Assembly: GCA_050250815.1 (NCBI GenBank)
Contig: JBFWNY010000014.1
Location: 1-64,000 of the forward strand
Direction of reading: 5' to 3'
Origin: JAEUMD01 sp050250815
GTDB lineage: Bacteria; Pseudomonadota; Alphaproteobacteria; Rhizobiales; Hyphomicrobiaceae
DNA: 64,000 bases
Position 1 is the stretch's first letter. Each line of letters starts with the position of its first letter. The notes under the pieces are model-generated. The model did no database searches and was not told where the DNA came from. It saw only the letters and a program-made list of their open reading frames with translations. Positions 1 to 8,972 of this stretch are shown one piece after another. Both the position numbers and the translations under genes were made by a program.

Positions 1-2
1 AC

Positions 3-92
3 CAGTTGCCGAAGCTCGTGCTCGGTGCCAAGTTCAAGGACGGGCTGGAGGTGGTCGCGACCGCCGATCCACAGCCCAAAGCCGCCGCCTGA
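3..92 (+). CDS. C-terminal end of an unidentified protein (partial)
   Basis: An open frame enters from the left edge and ends at a TGA, giving 29 residues that begin QLPKLVLGAKFKDGLEVV and finish with an alanine-rich tail. I do not recognise the family. The stop lies 5 bp from the stop of the truncated, convergent dctM, so this may be the 3' end of an inserted gene such as a transposase. That is inference from position only. Confidence 0.3.
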   Translation, partial: QLPKLVLGAKFKDGLEVVATADPQPKAAA

Positions 93-96
93 ACCC

Positions 97-906
97 TCAG
101 GCCGTCACCAAGATTCGGCGATAGCTCAACGACAAATCGCGGTAGATTAAGCCACTGACGACGAGTGCGTAAGCGACTGCCATCACGCTGACTTCGGTCG
201 GCGTGGCAATACCGAAGCGCAAAGTTCCGATCACGAAAACCGGCATCAACAACGCCGGAATGGCGGCGAGCAGCTCGCCCCTGAACTCTCGGAAGCCGCC
301 CGGCAGCGGCGAGCGCGGCAAGTTCTTGCGGCGTGCCACCAGCCAGACGGTGATAAACATGCCGAAACCGAGCATAAGGCCGGGAAGGATACCCGCAACG
401 AAAAGATCAATGATTGAAACGTTGGAAACCAGTCCATAGAGAATGAGCGGGATCGACGGCGGTATGAGCACCGCTACCGTTGACGACGATGCATTAATGG
501 CGGCCGCGAAGCCGGCCGGGTAACCTTCCTTCGTTTGCACCGGGATGAGCGCCGTTCCCATTGCCGAGGCGTCTGCCACAGCTGAGCCCGACACGCCGCC
601 GAACATGACCGATCCGATGATCGACACCTGACCCATGCCGCCTTTCATGTGACCGACCAGAAGCCGCGCGATGTTGACGAGGTAGACGCCAAACCGGCCG
701 GACATCATTAGATTGCCAGCCAGGATGAAGAATGGGATCGCGAGCATGGGAAAGCTCTGCGTAGGTGAATAGAGGCTGATTGCGATAGCCCCCATCGGCT
801 TGCCAGCGATCATCAGTGCTGCTGCGGCGCCGCCGAGCATGGCCCATGCAACAGGTATCGCAAGCGCCAACAGCAGAACAAAGACGATGATCATTGGTAC
901 GGTCAT
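97..906 (-). pseudogene. TRAP transporter large permease DctM, truncated
   Basis: This is the N-terminal part of the large (12-TM type) membrane subunit of a TRAP dicarboxylate/sugar-acid transporter, which couples solute uptake to an ion gradient. Successive hydrophobic helices and the family-typical stretch GSAVADASAMG are visible. The protein stops after 269 residues, whereas DctM proteins are usually about 425, so the last third of the membrane domain is missing. The final residues (RRILVTA) look like a normal family region that runs abruptly into a stop. It lies directly downstream of dctQ and dctP on the same strand. Either an insertion or deletion cut the gene, or there is a frameshift or assembly break at the window edge. 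The transporter is probably non-functional unless the rest is supplied elsewhere. Confidence 0.75.
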
Positions 907-916
907 GGGCGGCTCT

Positions 917-1492
917 TCAGCTCAAGCTTGCGTGCTCTGGATCAGAGTCGAGTGTGTCGACGCCGTACAGCACCCGTATGGCATCGATGGCAGCGATGAC
1001 TGCGGTTCCAGAAAAAGCAAAGACGAGGCTGGCATAGCCCCAGATTTGCTTGATACCCAGCGTCGACAGCGATTGGTATTGGGCAGCGCGCAGAATCGGC
1101 TGGCTCGACCACAGCACTGCAACAGAGATAATCAGCATCAACACGTGAATGGCGAACAGCAATGCGAGCCGACCTCGACCGCTGAGCGCAAAAGGCAGAA
1201 GCGTGATCGCGATATTGCGACTGCGTGCAGCCGCTATCACGACGCCCGCAGCGACCAGCCAGGGCAGCACCAGCGCGTGGATCTCATAGGCCCAGGCAAT
1301 GCCCGAGCCGAATGCATACCGCAGCACGACGTTGACCAGCAGTGCGACGAACATGAAGGCGAGGCAGGAAACACCGATGATCTGCCCGGCCCAATCCAGC
1401 GCGTTCGAGATTGCGCATATCCCCCGCAGGAAAGGGCCTTGACGCCCTTTCCCGGTCTCGCCTGCTGTTGTACCCATCTCGCGTGCCATCAC
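917..1492 (-). CDS. TRAP transporter small permease (DctQ)
   Basis: Small membrane subunit of the TRAP transporter, 191 residues with about four transmembrane helices (hydrophobic runs near residues 35-60, 70-90, 110-130 and 150-175). It pairs with DctM in the inner membrane and transfers solute delivered by DctP. The start overlaps the dctP stop by four bases and the end lies 10 bp before dctM, the usual dctP-dctQ-dctM order. Function follows from family and context; the substrate is not readable from this subunit. Confidence 0.85.
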   Translation of the reverse strand: MMAREMGTTAGETGKGRQGPFLRGICAISNALDWAGQIIGVSCLAFMFVALLVNVVLRYAFGSGIAWAYEIHALVLPWLVAAGVVIAAARSRNIAITLLPFALSGRGRLALLFAIHVLMLIISVAVLWSSQPILRAAQYQSLSTLGIKQIWGYASLVFAFSGTAVIAAIDAIRVLYGVDTLDSDPEHASLS

Positions 1493-2454
1493 TGACCAGA
1501 AGCGGATTTGAGTGCCTTCACCAATTCGGGGTACGTTTTAGCGTACTTGTCGTAGACCGACGCAGTCGCCTTCTGGTAGGCGGCCTTATCGGCCTCGGCA
1601 AAATTCGCACCTTCCGCTTCCATCTTGGGGCGCAGCTTTTCGTCGCCTTCAAGTGACATCTGACGTTGGATCTTGCCAGCTTCCTTGGTCGCCTCGGTGA
1701 CGCATCCCTTGGTCTTGTCATCCAGCGACGACCACCAGGCAAGGCCCGCAACGACCGGTGTCGATTCGTACTTGTGGCCGGTCATGGTTATGTACGGCGT
1801 GATCGCGTGCAACTTCGCCGAATAGATGTTTGTCAGTGGGTTCTCCTGACCATCGAACACGCCGGACTGCAGCGCTGTCGGAAGCTCCGACCAGGCGAGC
1901 GGTGCTGGCGCTGCGCCGACCGCGGAGAAGATGTCGACGGTCATCTGGTCCGGAGGCGTGCGGATCTTCATGCCCTTTAGGTCTTCCGGCTTGGCGACAT
2001 GCTTGCTGGTATGCGTGACGTTGCGGATGCCGTTGTCCCAGAATCCTACAATCTTGAGGCCGGCCTGCTGCGCACGCTTGTCGAGCATTGCGCCAACCTC
2101 GCCGTCGAGCACCTTCCAGGCGGACGGCAGGTCCTTGAACAGGAACGGCAGGCCTAGAAGGCCGATTTCGGGAACGATCTGTGACATCGCGCCCTGGCTA
2201 TTGGCGGTGACGTGGATGACGCCGGCCGTTGCCGAGGTCAGCATTTCTGCGTCGTTGCCCATCGTCGCGGAGGCAGCAACGTTGACAGTGTGCGCGCCGC
2301 CCGTGCACTGCTTGAAAATTTCCGCCCACTTTTCGGCGGCGACGTAGCGCGGATTGCCCGGGTTGGCGCCATGCGCAAAGATCACTTCGTCTGCCATCGC
2401 CGAGCCGGCGGCAAGGGTGGTAATGCTGATAACCGTCAGCAGTGTGGTCTTCAT
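1489..2454 (-). CDS. TRAP transporter solute-binding protein (DctP)
   Basis: Periplasmic substrate-binding protein of 321 residues. It begins with a clear Sec signal peptide (MKTTLLTVISITTLAAGSA, cleavage near AMA-DE). The rest is a DctP/TeaA-type fold with family-typical stretches such as GLKIVGFWDNGIRNVT and the Arg-containing KIRTPP, which in this family binds the carboxylate of the ligand. A conserved carboxylate-binding Arg suggests a sugar acid or similar ligand, in line with the sugar-acid genes around it. It heads the transporter operon and lies 53 bp downstream of the SDR gene. Confidence 0.88.
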   Translation of the reverse strand: MKTTLLTVISITTLAAGSAMADEVIFAHGANPGNPRYVAAEKWAEIFKQCTGGAHTVNVAASATMGNDAEMLTSATAGVIHVTANSQGAMSQIVPEIGLLGLPFLFKDLPSAWKVLDGEVGAMLDKRAQQAGLKIVGFWDNGIRNVTHTSKHVAKPEDLKGMKIRTPPDQMTVDIFSAVGAAPAPLAWSELPTALQSGVFDGQENPLTNIYSAKLHAITPYITMTGHKYESTPVVAGLAWWSSLDDKTKGCVTEATKEAGKIQRQMSLEGDEKLRPKMEAEGANFAEADKAAYQKATASVYDKYAKTYPELVKALKSASGQ

Positions 2455-2507
2455 TTTCGGTTTCCTCCGTTTGACGCCTTTACTCGTTATTGCCGGACTT
2501 GCGGTTG

Positions 2508-3260
2508 TCAGTGAATCAATGATCCGCCGTTGACGTCGACCTCAGTGCCGGTGCAGTAGGCAGAGAGTTCAGACGCAAGGAACAGGGCGCAGCCGGCAAC
2601 CTCGTCCGCGGTTCCCGCGCGGCCCATCGGTATGCCGGCCAGTACCTGTGCCCTCATCTCATCAGTGAGCTTGCCTGCCGTGATATCGGTTGCGATGAAG
2701 CCAGGGCAGATGGCATTTGAGCGAACGTTGTCAGGCGCCAGCTCACGCGCCATCGCCTTTGTCAGGCCGAGCATCCCGGCCTTCGCGGCCGAATAATGTG
2801 GGCCGCCGAAAATGCCGCCGCCGCGCTGCGCCGACACTGACGACATGTTGACGATCGAACCAGATTTCTGAGAGCGCATCGTTGGGATCACAGCCTGACT
2901 CATATAGAGCATGCCGCGCAGCGAGACGTCCGTCACCGCGTCGTAGTTGTGCGGCTCGATCTGCATGAGCTTGAGCGGTTGGGTGATGCCGGCGTTGTTG
3001 ACCAGGATGTCGACTCGTCCCCACTTCGCCAGCAGGTTTTTTACCGCCGCTTCGCAAGACGACTTGTCGGTGACATCGCAGGCCAGCCCGACGTGGTTCG
3101 CACCGATGTCCGATGCAGAGGCCTGGGCCGCACCTGCGTCGAGATCGAGAATGGCGACTGTCGCACCGTGGTCGGCGAACAGCTTCGCCATTGCTTTCCC
3201 GAGCCCGCGCGGACTGGCCGCGCCGGTAATGACGGCATACTTTCCTTGCAGAAGGCCCAT
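2508..3260 (-). CDS. SDR family NAD(P)-dependent oxidoreductase
   Basis: Classical short-chain dehydrogenase of 250 residues. The N-terminal cofactor motif is TGAASPRGLG, followed by NNAG, the active-site serine in MSSVSA and the catalytic YSAAK. A C-terminal GGSLIH matches the FabG-like branch. Because it lies between transketolase genes and a TRAP transporter, it probably oxidises a sugar, polyol or sugar-acid hydroxyl in a catabolic pathway rather than acting in fatty-acid synthesis. The exact substrate cannot be read from the sequence. Same strand and likely same transcript as the split transketolase upstream. Confidence 0.82.
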   Translation of the reverse strand: MGLLQGKYAVITGAASPRGLGKAMAKLFADHGATVAILDLDAGAAQASASDIGANHVGLACDVTDKSSCEAAVKNLLAKWGRVDILVNNAGITQPLKLMQIEPHNYDAVTDVSLRGMLYMSQAVIPTMRSQKSGSIVNMSSVSAQRGGGIFGGPHYSAAKAGMLGLTKAMARELAPDNVRSNAICPGFIATDITAGKLTDEMRAQVLAGIPMGRAGTADEVAGCALFLASELSAYCTGTEVDVNGGSLIH

Positions 3261-3319
3261 GGAACTTCTCTCCTGTTAAAGTCCTGTGGTCGCCGCGAAT
3301 ATGCGGCGACAGGCTGGCG

Positions 3320-4327
3320 TCAAAGCCAGCCCCTGATCTGTTCTGCGATCTTGTTGATCGATATGCCGTAGCGATCGTGGAGCGTTGGCAATGCACCAGC
3401 GTCCAGGAATTCATCCGGCAGGCCGATGTGCCTGAATGCCGGATGCACGCCGTGGCGCATCAACACGCCCGCAACCGCTTCGCCCAATCCGCCAATGACG
3501 GTGTGGTTCTCGGCAACGACGACCATCCGACCGGCCTTGCCGCACTCTTTGAGTATCGTCTCGATATCGAGAGGCTTGATCGTCGGCACATGCAGAACCG
3601 CAACGTCAATGTTATCGGCCTCCAGCGTCTTTGCGGCCTCCAGTGCCCGCATCGTCAGGAGGCCGGACGAGATCACGAGCACATCGGTGCCGTCGCGGAT
3701 CAGCTTGGCCTTTCCGAGTTCGAACTTGTAGCCGTACTCGTCGAGCACCAGCGGTACCTGCCCGCGCAGCAGCCGCATGTAGACCGGCCCCTGGTGTGCT
3801 GCGATTGCCGGAACGACCTGCTCGATTTCATGCGCGTCGCAGGGATCGATGACGGTCATGTTCGGCATCGCGCGAAGCAGCGCTAGGTCTTCGGTTGCCT
3901 GGTGGCTAGGTCCGTAACCCGAGGTAAGACCCGGCAGCGCGCAGACGATCTTCACGTTGCGATCTTCTTCCGCAATCGTCTGGTGTATGAAGTCATAGGC
4001 GCGGCGCGAGGCGAACACGGCGTAGGTCGTGGCAAACGGCGTGAAGCCCTCTGCGGCCAGGCCAGACGCAGCGCCGAAAAGAAGCTGCTCTGCCATCCCC
4101 ATCTGATAATACCGGTCAGGATACGCACTCTGGAAGATGTGCAGGTCGGTGTACTTGCCCAGGTCGGCCGTCATGCCGACAATCTTGGGATTCGTCTTTG
4201 CCACCTCGACAAGAGCGTGACCGAACGGTGCCGGTTTGGTCTTCTGGCCCTCCGCAGCAATCGATGCGATCATTGCCGAAGTGGTAAGGCGGGGTTGGCC
4301 GGTCTGAACGGGAGCAGGTCGTTTCAC
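3320..4327 (-). CDS. Transketolase family protein, C-terminal (pyrimidine-binding) subunit
   Basis: Second half of a split transketolase, 335 residues. I place the start at a GTG that overlaps the TGA of the N-terminal subunit (ATGTGA), implying translational coupling. The longer open frame upstream is out of register with any homologous sequence. The glutamate that activates thiamine diphosphate lies in GMAEQLLFGAASGLA, and GPSHQATEDLALLR is the conserved substrate/phosphate-region segment. A transketolase C-terminal domain follows. Together with the N-terminal subunit it should transfer two-carbon ketol units. Split transketolases occur in sugar-acid and apiose-type catabolic clusters; the actual donor is unknown here. 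Confidence 0.85.
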   Translation of the reverse strand: MKRPAPVQTGQPRLTTSAMIASIAAEGQKTKPAPFGHALVEVAKTNPKIVGMTADLGKYTDLHIFQSAYPDRYYQMGMAEQLLFGAASGLAAEGFTPFATTYAVFASRRAYDFIHQTIAEEDRNVKIVCALPGLTSGYGPSHQATEDLALLRAMPNMTVIDPCDAHEIEQVVPAIAAHQGPVYMRLLRGQVPLVLDEYGYKFELGKAKLIRDGTDVLVISSGLLTMRALEAAKTLEADNIDVAVLHVPTIKPLDIETILKECGKAGRMVVVAENHTVIGGLGEAVAGVLMRHGVHPAFRHIGLPDEFLDAGALPTLHDRYGISINKIAEQIRGWL

Positions 4328-5160
4328 ATGATCCTCCCGTCGTCCAAAGCCTGCAGGGCGAGCTGCCACTCGTGCGCCTCCACACGAATGAAGTGATTCT
4401 TTTCCCGCGCCTCCAGGAACGGCACGCCCTTGCCCATCATCGTATCGGCGATGATAATGCTGGGTCGGCCACCGTTGTTCGACTTGGCATTGTCGAATGC
4501 CTTGATGACGGCATCGAGATCGTTGCCGTCGATACGCTGAGTGTACCAGCCGAACGCAGTAAGCTTTTCGGCAAGGGGCTCGAAGGCCATCACCTGCGTC
4601 GACGGCCCATCGGCCTGCTGGTTGTTGATGTCCACAATTGCAATGAGGTTGTCGAGCTTGTGGTGGGCAGCCGACATGATCGCCTCCCACTTGGAGCCTT
4701 CGTCCAGCTCTCCATCAGAGAACAACACGTAGACGCGGTTCGACGCGCACTTGCGCTTCAACCCCAGGCACATGCCCACAGCGATCGAGAGCCCCAGTCC
4801 GAGCGAACCGCCCGACATCTCCATGCCCGGCGTGTACGACGCCATCCCCGACATCGGCAGGCGGCTCTCGTCGCTGCCGTAGCTCTCTATTTCCGCCTCA
4901 GGAACGATGCCCGCCTCGATCAGCGCTGCATAAAGAGCGATGGCGTAATGCCCGTTGGACAGCAGGAAACGGTCGCGGCCTTCCCATTCCGGATCATCGG
5001 CCCGGTATTGCATCGCGTGGAAGTAAGCGACCGCCAGCACGTCGGCGATGTCGAGGGCCTGGGCGATGTATCCCTGGCCCTGAACTTCGCCCATCAGGAG
5101 AGCGTTGCGACGGATATGGTAGGCGCGCTGCTCAAGAGACACGTTCGTGCCAGCAGCCAT
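4324..5160 (-). CDS. Transketolase family protein, N-terminal (TPP-binding) subunit
   Basis: First half of a split transketolase, 278 residues from the ATG at 5160, which has a good Shine-Dalgarno (GAGGAGCG) just upstream. A longer open frame to 5274 lacks family similarity. Visible motifs are HIRRNALLM, the SNGHYAIALYA segment and the thiamine-diphosphate/Mg site SDGELDEG followed by VDINNQQ. The usual GDG of this motif is SDG here, an unusual first residue, although D and the later N are kept. It overlaps the C-terminal subunit gene by four bases, and the two chains should form one enzyme. Divergent from the full-length transketolase at 5383. Confidence 0.85.
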   Translation of the reverse strand: MAAGTNVSLEQRAYHIRRNALLMGEVQGQGYIAQALDIADVLAVAYFHAMQYRADDPEWEGRDRFLLSNGHYAIALYAALIEAGIVPEAEIESYGSDESRLPMSGMASYTPGMEMSGGSLGLGLSIAVGMCLGLKRKCASNRVYVLFSDGELDEGSKWEAIMSAAHHKLDNLIAIVDINNQQADGPSTQVMAFEPLAEKLTAFGWYTQRIDGNDLDAVIKAFDNAKSNNGGRPSIIIADTMMGKGVPFLEAREKNHFIRVEAHEWQLALQALDDGRIM

Positions 5161-5382
5161 TGAACGCTCCTCGTTCACGCGGTCCTCCCAGACCTTCTTT
5201 TCGGCCTTTTCGGCGTTGGTTGTTGATCGAACAGTACCACCAGACGGGGCGACGGATGATTTCGAAACCTTCACAATATGTTTAGTTTTTCTTCAGATCT
5301 GACATGTGCCAATCCCGGTAGGCTGGGCCCCTCCAAGACAAGCCGTCATCGCTGCAGAAATGGTTTTCGAGGGAACGTGCCC

Positions 5383-7350
5383 ATGCCCGACATTCGCCAG
5401 ATGGCCAACGCCATCCGCTTTCTGGCAATTGATGCCATCCTGAATGCCCGCGAAGGCCATCAGGGCGTGCCGCTGGGAATGGCCGAAATTGCAGCAACCC
5501 TTTATGCGCGTCATTTGAAGGCCGATCCTGACGCGCCACTTTGGCCCGACCGGGACCGTGTCATCCTCTCGAATGGACACGGCTCGATGCTGCTCTATGC
5601 ACTGCTACATCTGTCTGGCTACAAGCATCTGCCAATCGAGGCGCTGAAGGAGTTTCGGACGTTAGGCGCTGTCTGTGCCGGGCACCCGGAAATCGAACAA
5701 GACGCCGGTATCGAACTGACGACGGGCTTGCTCGGCCAGGGCATCGCATCGGCCGTCGGCATGGCAGTTGCCGAGGCGCGTTTGGCATCGGAATTCGGAA
5801 CAGATCTCGTGAACCATCGCACCTGGGCGTTTGTCGGCGATGGCTGTCTGCAGGAAGGAATGGGGCAGGAGGCGATCTCGCTTGCGGGACATCTTAAGCT
5901 CGGCAAACTCACATTCTTGTGGGACGACAACCACATCACTGACGACGGTGACACGCTGCTGTCGATTTCCGAAGATGTGCCTGCACGCTTCCGAGCAGCG
6001 AACTGGCATGTGCAGATCGTCGACGGGCACAATATCGTAGCAATTGACAAGGCAATGGAAGCGGCGGTCGCGGATGATCGTCCGTCGCTTATCGCGTGCC
6101 GCACGACGATCGCTCGCGGCATTCCACGTCTACAGGGACAGCGCGGCGGACACAGCGCGCCGCTGAAGTCTCAAGACCGCGTTGATGCCATGGCTGCCCT
6201 TAGTTGGCCGCATCCGCCGTTCGAAGTGCCCGACGCAGTCTACGCAGACTGGAAAGCCGTTTCCAATCGGGGCGCTGCCGCCCAAGACGCCTGGCAGGAA
6301 CGCCTCGCTGCATCGCCACGCGCTGAGGAATATCGTGATCGCATCGCACGTGCATTGCCGACATCCTGGGGGGAAACTCAGTCGACTCTCATCGCCAATG
6401 CCGCTCGCATCAATGCGCCACGAGCGACAATCCAATCGTCGGGAGATGTTTGCGATGCAATGGCCAGGCTTCTGCCCGAAACCATTGTGCTATGCGCCGA
6501 CCTTGAAGCCCCGACGAACCACAAGCGCAGCCGTCTCGCGTTCGACGCTCAAGATCGGTCCGGCGGTTACGTTCATTGTGGCGTGCGCGAGCACTTGATG
6601 TGCGCAATGGCGAACGGGATCGCGGCCCACGGCGGCCTCCGCCCTGTCGCGGTCACATATTTCGCTTTTTCGGACTATCAGCGCGCCGCCATGCGAATGG
6701 CGGCGCTGATGCGTCTGCCCGTGCTGTTTGTGTTCAGTCACGACTCCATTGGCGTAGGTTCGAACGGACCAACACATCAGCCCGTTGAGATCCTGGCGAG
6801 TTTCCGCGCCATGCCGAACATGACCGTCTTCCGTCCCGCAGACGCTGTCGAAACCGCCGAGTGCTGGCAGATTGCCCTGGAGAAACTAGATGGGCCGAGC
6901 TTGTTTGCTCTCTCCCGCCAGGACGCACTCCCGGTCCGAGCGGAAACCAGCGAAAACCTGTCTCGACGTGGTGGCTATCTCGTTGGCGATGGCAACGGCT
7001 CGAGAGATCTCACATTGATCGCGACAGGCACCGAGGTTGCGATTGCGGTAGAAGCGCGAGCTATACTGGCCTCCAAAGGGATCAGCGCTGCCGTCGTCTC
7101 AATGCCGTGCTGGGAGCTTTTCGAGGCTCAGGATGATGCTTACAAGGCGAAGGTGTTGGGTCACGCCCCGAGGGTCGCGGTCGAAGCTGCCGTGCGCTTT
7201 GGTTGGGAGCGATGGTTGCGGCCAGGCGACAGGTTCATCGGCATGGCAGGATTTGGCGCGTCGGCAAAGTCAGATGTGCTGTTCCAACATTTCGGGATCA
7301 CCGCCCACGCCGTCGTCGATACATCGGAAGCAATCTTGAAGCGGTGTTGA
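5383..7350 (+). CDS. Transketolase (full-length)
   Basis: Single-chain transketolase of 655 residues. I start at the ATG preceded by GAGGG nine bases upstream. The N-terminal TPP domain carries SNGHGSMLLYALLH, ELTTGLLGQGIASAVGMA and GDGCLQEG...DDNHITDDG, the full GDG...N cofactor motif. The middle domain has the catalytic Glu in GVREHLMCAMANG and the HQPVE segment. A C-terminal transketolase domain ends near residue 655. It is divergent from the split transketolase, so the locus encodes two different ketol transferases. In context it may handle a specific sugar or sugar phosphate from the adjacent pathway; a housekeeping pentose-phosphate role cannot be excluded. Confidence 0.88.
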   Translation: MPDIRQMANAIRFLAIDAILNAREGHQGVPLGMAEIAATLYARHLKADPDAPLWPDRDRVILSNGHGSMLLYALLHLSGYKHLPIEALKEFRTLGAVCAGHPEIEQDAGIELTTGLLGQGIASAVGMAVAEARLASEFGTDLVNHRTWAFVGDGCLQEGMGQEAISLAGHLKLGKLTFLWDDNHITDDGDTLLSISEDVPARFRAANWHVQIVDGHNIVAIDKAMEAAVADDRPSLIACRTTIARGIPRLQGQRGGHSAPLKSQDRVDAMAALSWPHPPFEVPDAVYADWKAVSNRGAAAQDAWQERLAASPRAEEYRDRIARALPTSWGETQSTLIANAARINAPRATIQSSGDVCDAMARLLPETIVLCADLEAPTNHKRSRLAFDAQDRSGGYVHCGVREHLMCAMANGIAAHGGLRPVAVTYFAFSDYQRAAMRMAALMRLPVLFVFSHDSIGVGSNGPTHQPVEILASFRAMPNMTVFRPADAVETAECWQIALEKLDGPSLFALSRQDALPVRAETSENLSRRGGYLVGDGNGSRDLTLIATGTEVAIAVEARAILASKGISAAVVSMPCWELFEAQDDAYKAKVLGHAPRVAVEAAVRFGWERWLRPGDRFIGMAGFGASAKSDVLFQHFGITAHAVVDTSEAILKRC

Positions 7351-7609
7351 GCGACCAATAAAGTGCTTGATGACCTGTCGTGTCCTTCGGGCCGCAACCG
7401 ATCCACTGCGCACACGTCATCAGTCGGCAGACTTGGAGCGGCGCAACGTCGAACACGCGCCTAAGAAGGCAGTCGTCAGCGATGCGTTCCCCTCACAGAG
7501 GTTAGAATGTTAATAGCGTGGGCTTGGGCGCGACATCAACTCGGATCACCAGTTTTGGTACATGTAGCAGTCCAATGTGGCACGCCCTGACCTGGAGAAA
7601 GTGAATTCC

Positions 7610-8947
7610 ATGAATCTATTCGCAAAGCTGAGAGAACGTGCCGAACAGCGCAACCCCGTCCGGGTCGGCATGATTGGCGCAGGCAAGTTCGGTACGATGT
7701 TCCTGTCACAGGCTTTGCGACTGGACGGCATACATCTGATCGGCGTGGCTGATCTTTCGCCGCAGAACGCCAAATCCAATATGAAGTTCGTCGGCTGGCC
7801 GGCCGAGCGTTTTGCTGCCGCCTCGCTCGATGATGCTGCGGCAACCGGCACGACCCATGTCGGGGACGACTGGCGTGCACTCGTGGCCCATCCGCGGGTC
7901 GACATCGTCATCGAATGCACCGGTTCGCCGGTTGCTGCCATCGAGCACGTTCTCGAAGCCTGCCGAAACGGCAAGCACGTGATCAATGTCACAGTCGAAG
8001 CAGATGCGTTCTGCGGACCGGCACTGGCTGCCAAAGCGAAAGAAGCCGGCGTCATTTACAGCATGGCCTATGGCGATCAGCCGGCGCTGACTTGCGAGCT
8101 CGTCGACTGGGCGCGCACCTGCGGGTTTCCCGTGGTCGCAGCCGGTCGCGGCCACAAATGGTTGCCGTCATTTCGCAAGTCAACACCCGACACGATCTGG
8201 GACCATTGGGGCATTACCCGGGAACAGGCCGAGCGCGGCCGCCTCAATCCGAAGATGTTCAACTCGTTCCTCGACGGTTCGAAGCCTGCGATCGAATGCT
8301 CGGCAATCGCCAATGCAGCTGGTCTCGATGTGCCGGAGCACGGACTTCAGTTTCCGGTCGGCGGGGCAGAGGACCTTGCCAACATCATGCGCCCGAAGTC
8401 GGAAGGCGGCTGCCTCGACCGCAAGGGCATGGTGGAAGTTGCGTCCTCTTTGATGCTGGCGGGTGAACCGGTCCCTTACAATGTCCGCCAGGGCGTGTGG
8501 GTTGTGTTCGAGGGCGATACCGAATACCTGCGCAACTGCTTCCAGGAATATGCGGTCCTCACGGACACCAGCGGCCGGTACGCGTCGATGTACAAGCGCT
8601 GGCACCTGATCGGACTTGAACTGCCGGTTTCCGTCGCCTCGGTCGGCATTCGCGGCGAACCGACCGGCGTTGCAACCGAATTCCGCGCCGACGTGGCTGC
8701 GGTGGCCAAGCGCGACCTCAAGGCCGGCGAGATGCTTGATGGCGAGGGCGGCTACACCGTAACAGGAGGCTTGCGCCCGGCCAAAGCGTCGTTGGCAGCT
8801 GGCTATTTGCCGCTCGGTCTCGCGCACAACGTGAAGCTGAAGAACAACATTGCCGACGGCACGCCAATCACGTTCAGCGATGTCGAGATTGACGAAACAA
8901 CCACAGCCTACAGGCTGCGCCGTTGGATGGAGACGCAGTACCGTTAG
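7610..8947 (+). CDS. Homoserine-dehydrogenase-like NAD(P) oxidoreductase with C-terminal SAF domain
   Basis: Protein of 445 residues from the ATG at 7610 (GGAG 12 bases upstream); a GTG at 7577 is an alternative. The N-terminal Rossmann domain contains VRVGMIGAGKFG and VIECTGSP. The middle resembles predicted homoserine dehydrogenases of COG4091, and the C-terminal 60-70 residues look like a SAF domain (KRDLKAGEMLDGEGGYTV). Members with this layout sit in sugar and sugar-acid gene clusters and are often misnamed FlgA. I infer oxidation or redox isomerisation of a branched or short-chain sugar or polyol derivative, not methionine biosynthesis. It faces the otn operon convergently. Confidence 0.7.
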   Translation: MNLFAKLRERAEQRNPVRVGMIGAGKFGTMFLSQALRLDGIHLIGVADLSPQNAKSNMKFVGWPAERFAAASLDDAAATGTTHVGDDWRALVAHPRVDIVIECTGSPVAAIEHVLEACRNGKHVINVTVEADAFCGPALAAKAKEAGVIYSMAYGDQPALTCELVDWARTCGFPVVAAGRGHKWLPSFRKSTPDTIWDHWGITREQAERGRLNPKMFNSFLDGSKPAIECSAIANAAGLDVPEHGLQFPVGGAEDLANIMRPKSEGGCLDRKGMVEVASSLMLAGEPVPYNVRQGVWVVFEGDTEYLRNCFQEYAVLTDTSGRYASMYKRWHLIGLELPVSVASVGIRGEPTGVATEFRADVAAVAKRDLKAGEMLDGEGGYTVTGGLRPAKASLAAGYLPLGLAHNVKLKNNIADGTPITFSDVEIDETTTAYRLRRWMETQYR

Positions 8948-8972
8948 CTTCCAGGCTTCGGCGAGGTTTGCT

